The notes beneath the pieces are model-generated. The model was given only the letters and a program-made list of their open reading frames with translations. It was not told where the DNA came from and did not search any database. Shown in pieces: positions 7,246 to 7,512 of a DNA stretch of 7,512 nt. Location of the stretch: assembly GCA_025963615.1 (NCBI GenBank), contig JAOQAL010000481.1:1-7512 (forward strand). Reading direction: 5' to 3'. A program made the position numbers and the translations under genes. Position 1 is the stretch's first letter; every line of letters begins with the position of its first letter. Origin of the DNA: Chitinophagaceae bacterium (GTDB taxonomy: Bacteria > Bacteroidota > Bacteroidia > Chitinophagales > Chitinophagaceae).

Positions 7246-7512
7246 TTAATCAGCCGGTACCGGTGGCGGTCCATCCGGCAACATCGCCTGCCATACTTCT
7301 TTGCTTTTGCGTTGTTCGAATTCTTTGCGGATATCCTGCCTTAATTTCTCATTCTGAAATAAATCAACCATGGTTGTTCCCAACGCTTTAGCTGCAAACA
7401 ATAGTCCTTTATGGCCAATGCTCATACCGCCACAGGCCACAACAACCCAGGAATGCCAGGGTGATTCAAAGGGAGCCGTTGTAGCGAGTAATGTAATTTC
7501 AGGAACGATATA
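7246..7512 (-). CDS. AbgB-like M20-family amidohydrolase, C-terminal end (cut by window edge)
   Basis: The last 88 codons of a metallopeptidase-like hydrolase are visible; the frame is open to the window edge, so the start lies beyond 7512. The segment SPWHSWVVVACGGMSIGHKG, followed by LLFAAKALGTTMVDLF, matches the end of p-aminobenzoyl-glutamate hydrolase subunit B, where E. coli AbgB has TPLHTWQVVSQGRTSIAHKG and then MLLAAKVMAATTVNLF. Proteins of this group (M20D) hydrolyse amide bonds of small aminoacyl or aminobenzoyl compounds. The substrate cannot be given from this end alone, and Bacteroidota often encode AbgB-like proteins without AbgA. The tail ends in a proline-rich PDGPPPVPAD. The GTG at 7440 is internal and not the real start. 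The adenine deaminase gene follows after 41 bp with no terminator between, so co-transcription is likely. Confidence 0.85.
   Translation of the reverse strand, partial: YIVPEITLLATTAPFESPWHSWVVVACGGMSIGHKGLLFAAKALGTTMVDLFQNEKLRQDIRKEFEQRKSKEVWQAMLPDGPPPVPAD

Noticed and set aside
7188..7391. 67-codon plus-strand frame at the right end
   Set aside because: It is antisense to the recognisable AbgB-like C-terminus and the ade start.
7246..7440. Treating the AbgB-like tail as a complete small gene starting at GTG 7440
   Set aside because: The frame stays open to 7512 and family similarity begins before 7440, so it is the end of a longer gene.

Overview
The window looks like chromosomal DNA of a Bacteroidota member, most likely Chitinophagaceae or a close relative (inference). 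The evidence is a SusC/Oar-style TonB-dependent receptor with an N-terminal carboxypeptidase-regulatory-like domain, a LiaF-like membrane protein near a LytS-type histidine kinase, a DUF4288 protein, A/T-rich leaders without clear Shine-Dalgarno sequences, and promoter-like sequences of the TTG/TAnnTTTG kind. Every recognisable gene is on the minus strand, so transcription runs from high to low coordinates. No CRISPR array, transposase, tRNA or complete rRNA was seen.

In transcription order: (1) 7512-7246 is the C-terminal end of an AbgB-like M20 amidohydrolase. (2) After 41 bp, 7204-5450 is a complete adenine deaminase (ade), ended by a strong intrinsic terminator at 5384-5422. The enzyme carries a 15-residue in-frame insertion directly before a conserved active-site motif, and a GC-rich loop expansion further on. 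(3) 5345-2130 is a large stand-alone outer-membrane TonB-dependent receptor of the Oar-like type, with no SusD partner visible. (4) 2129-1829 is a 301-bp gap with hairpin-forming repeats, an 8-bp inverted repeat and a possible promoter for the next group. (5) 1828-1034 is a LiaF-like four-helix membrane protein with a repeated FGG-strand C-terminal domain. (6) 1033-872 is a non-coding gap whose start resembles the 3' end of 23S rRNA. (7) 871-512 is a DUF4288 protein, followed after 6 bp by a LytS/YehU-type sensor histidine kinase (505-1) cut by the window edge just at its predicted phosphoacceptor histidine.

Functionally, the right side is purine and amide salvage (adenine to hypoxanthine plus ammonia, and amide hydrolysis), the centre is outer-membrane transport or adhesion, and the left side looks like an envelope-sensing module combining a LiaF-like protein with a histidine kinase. 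A LytTR response regulator is expected just beyond position 1 but is not visible. I see no clearly new defence or mobile system. The items most worth a second look are the insertion in adenine deaminase, the rRNA-tail-like spacer, and the operator-like inverted repeat around the LiaF-gene promoter candidate.
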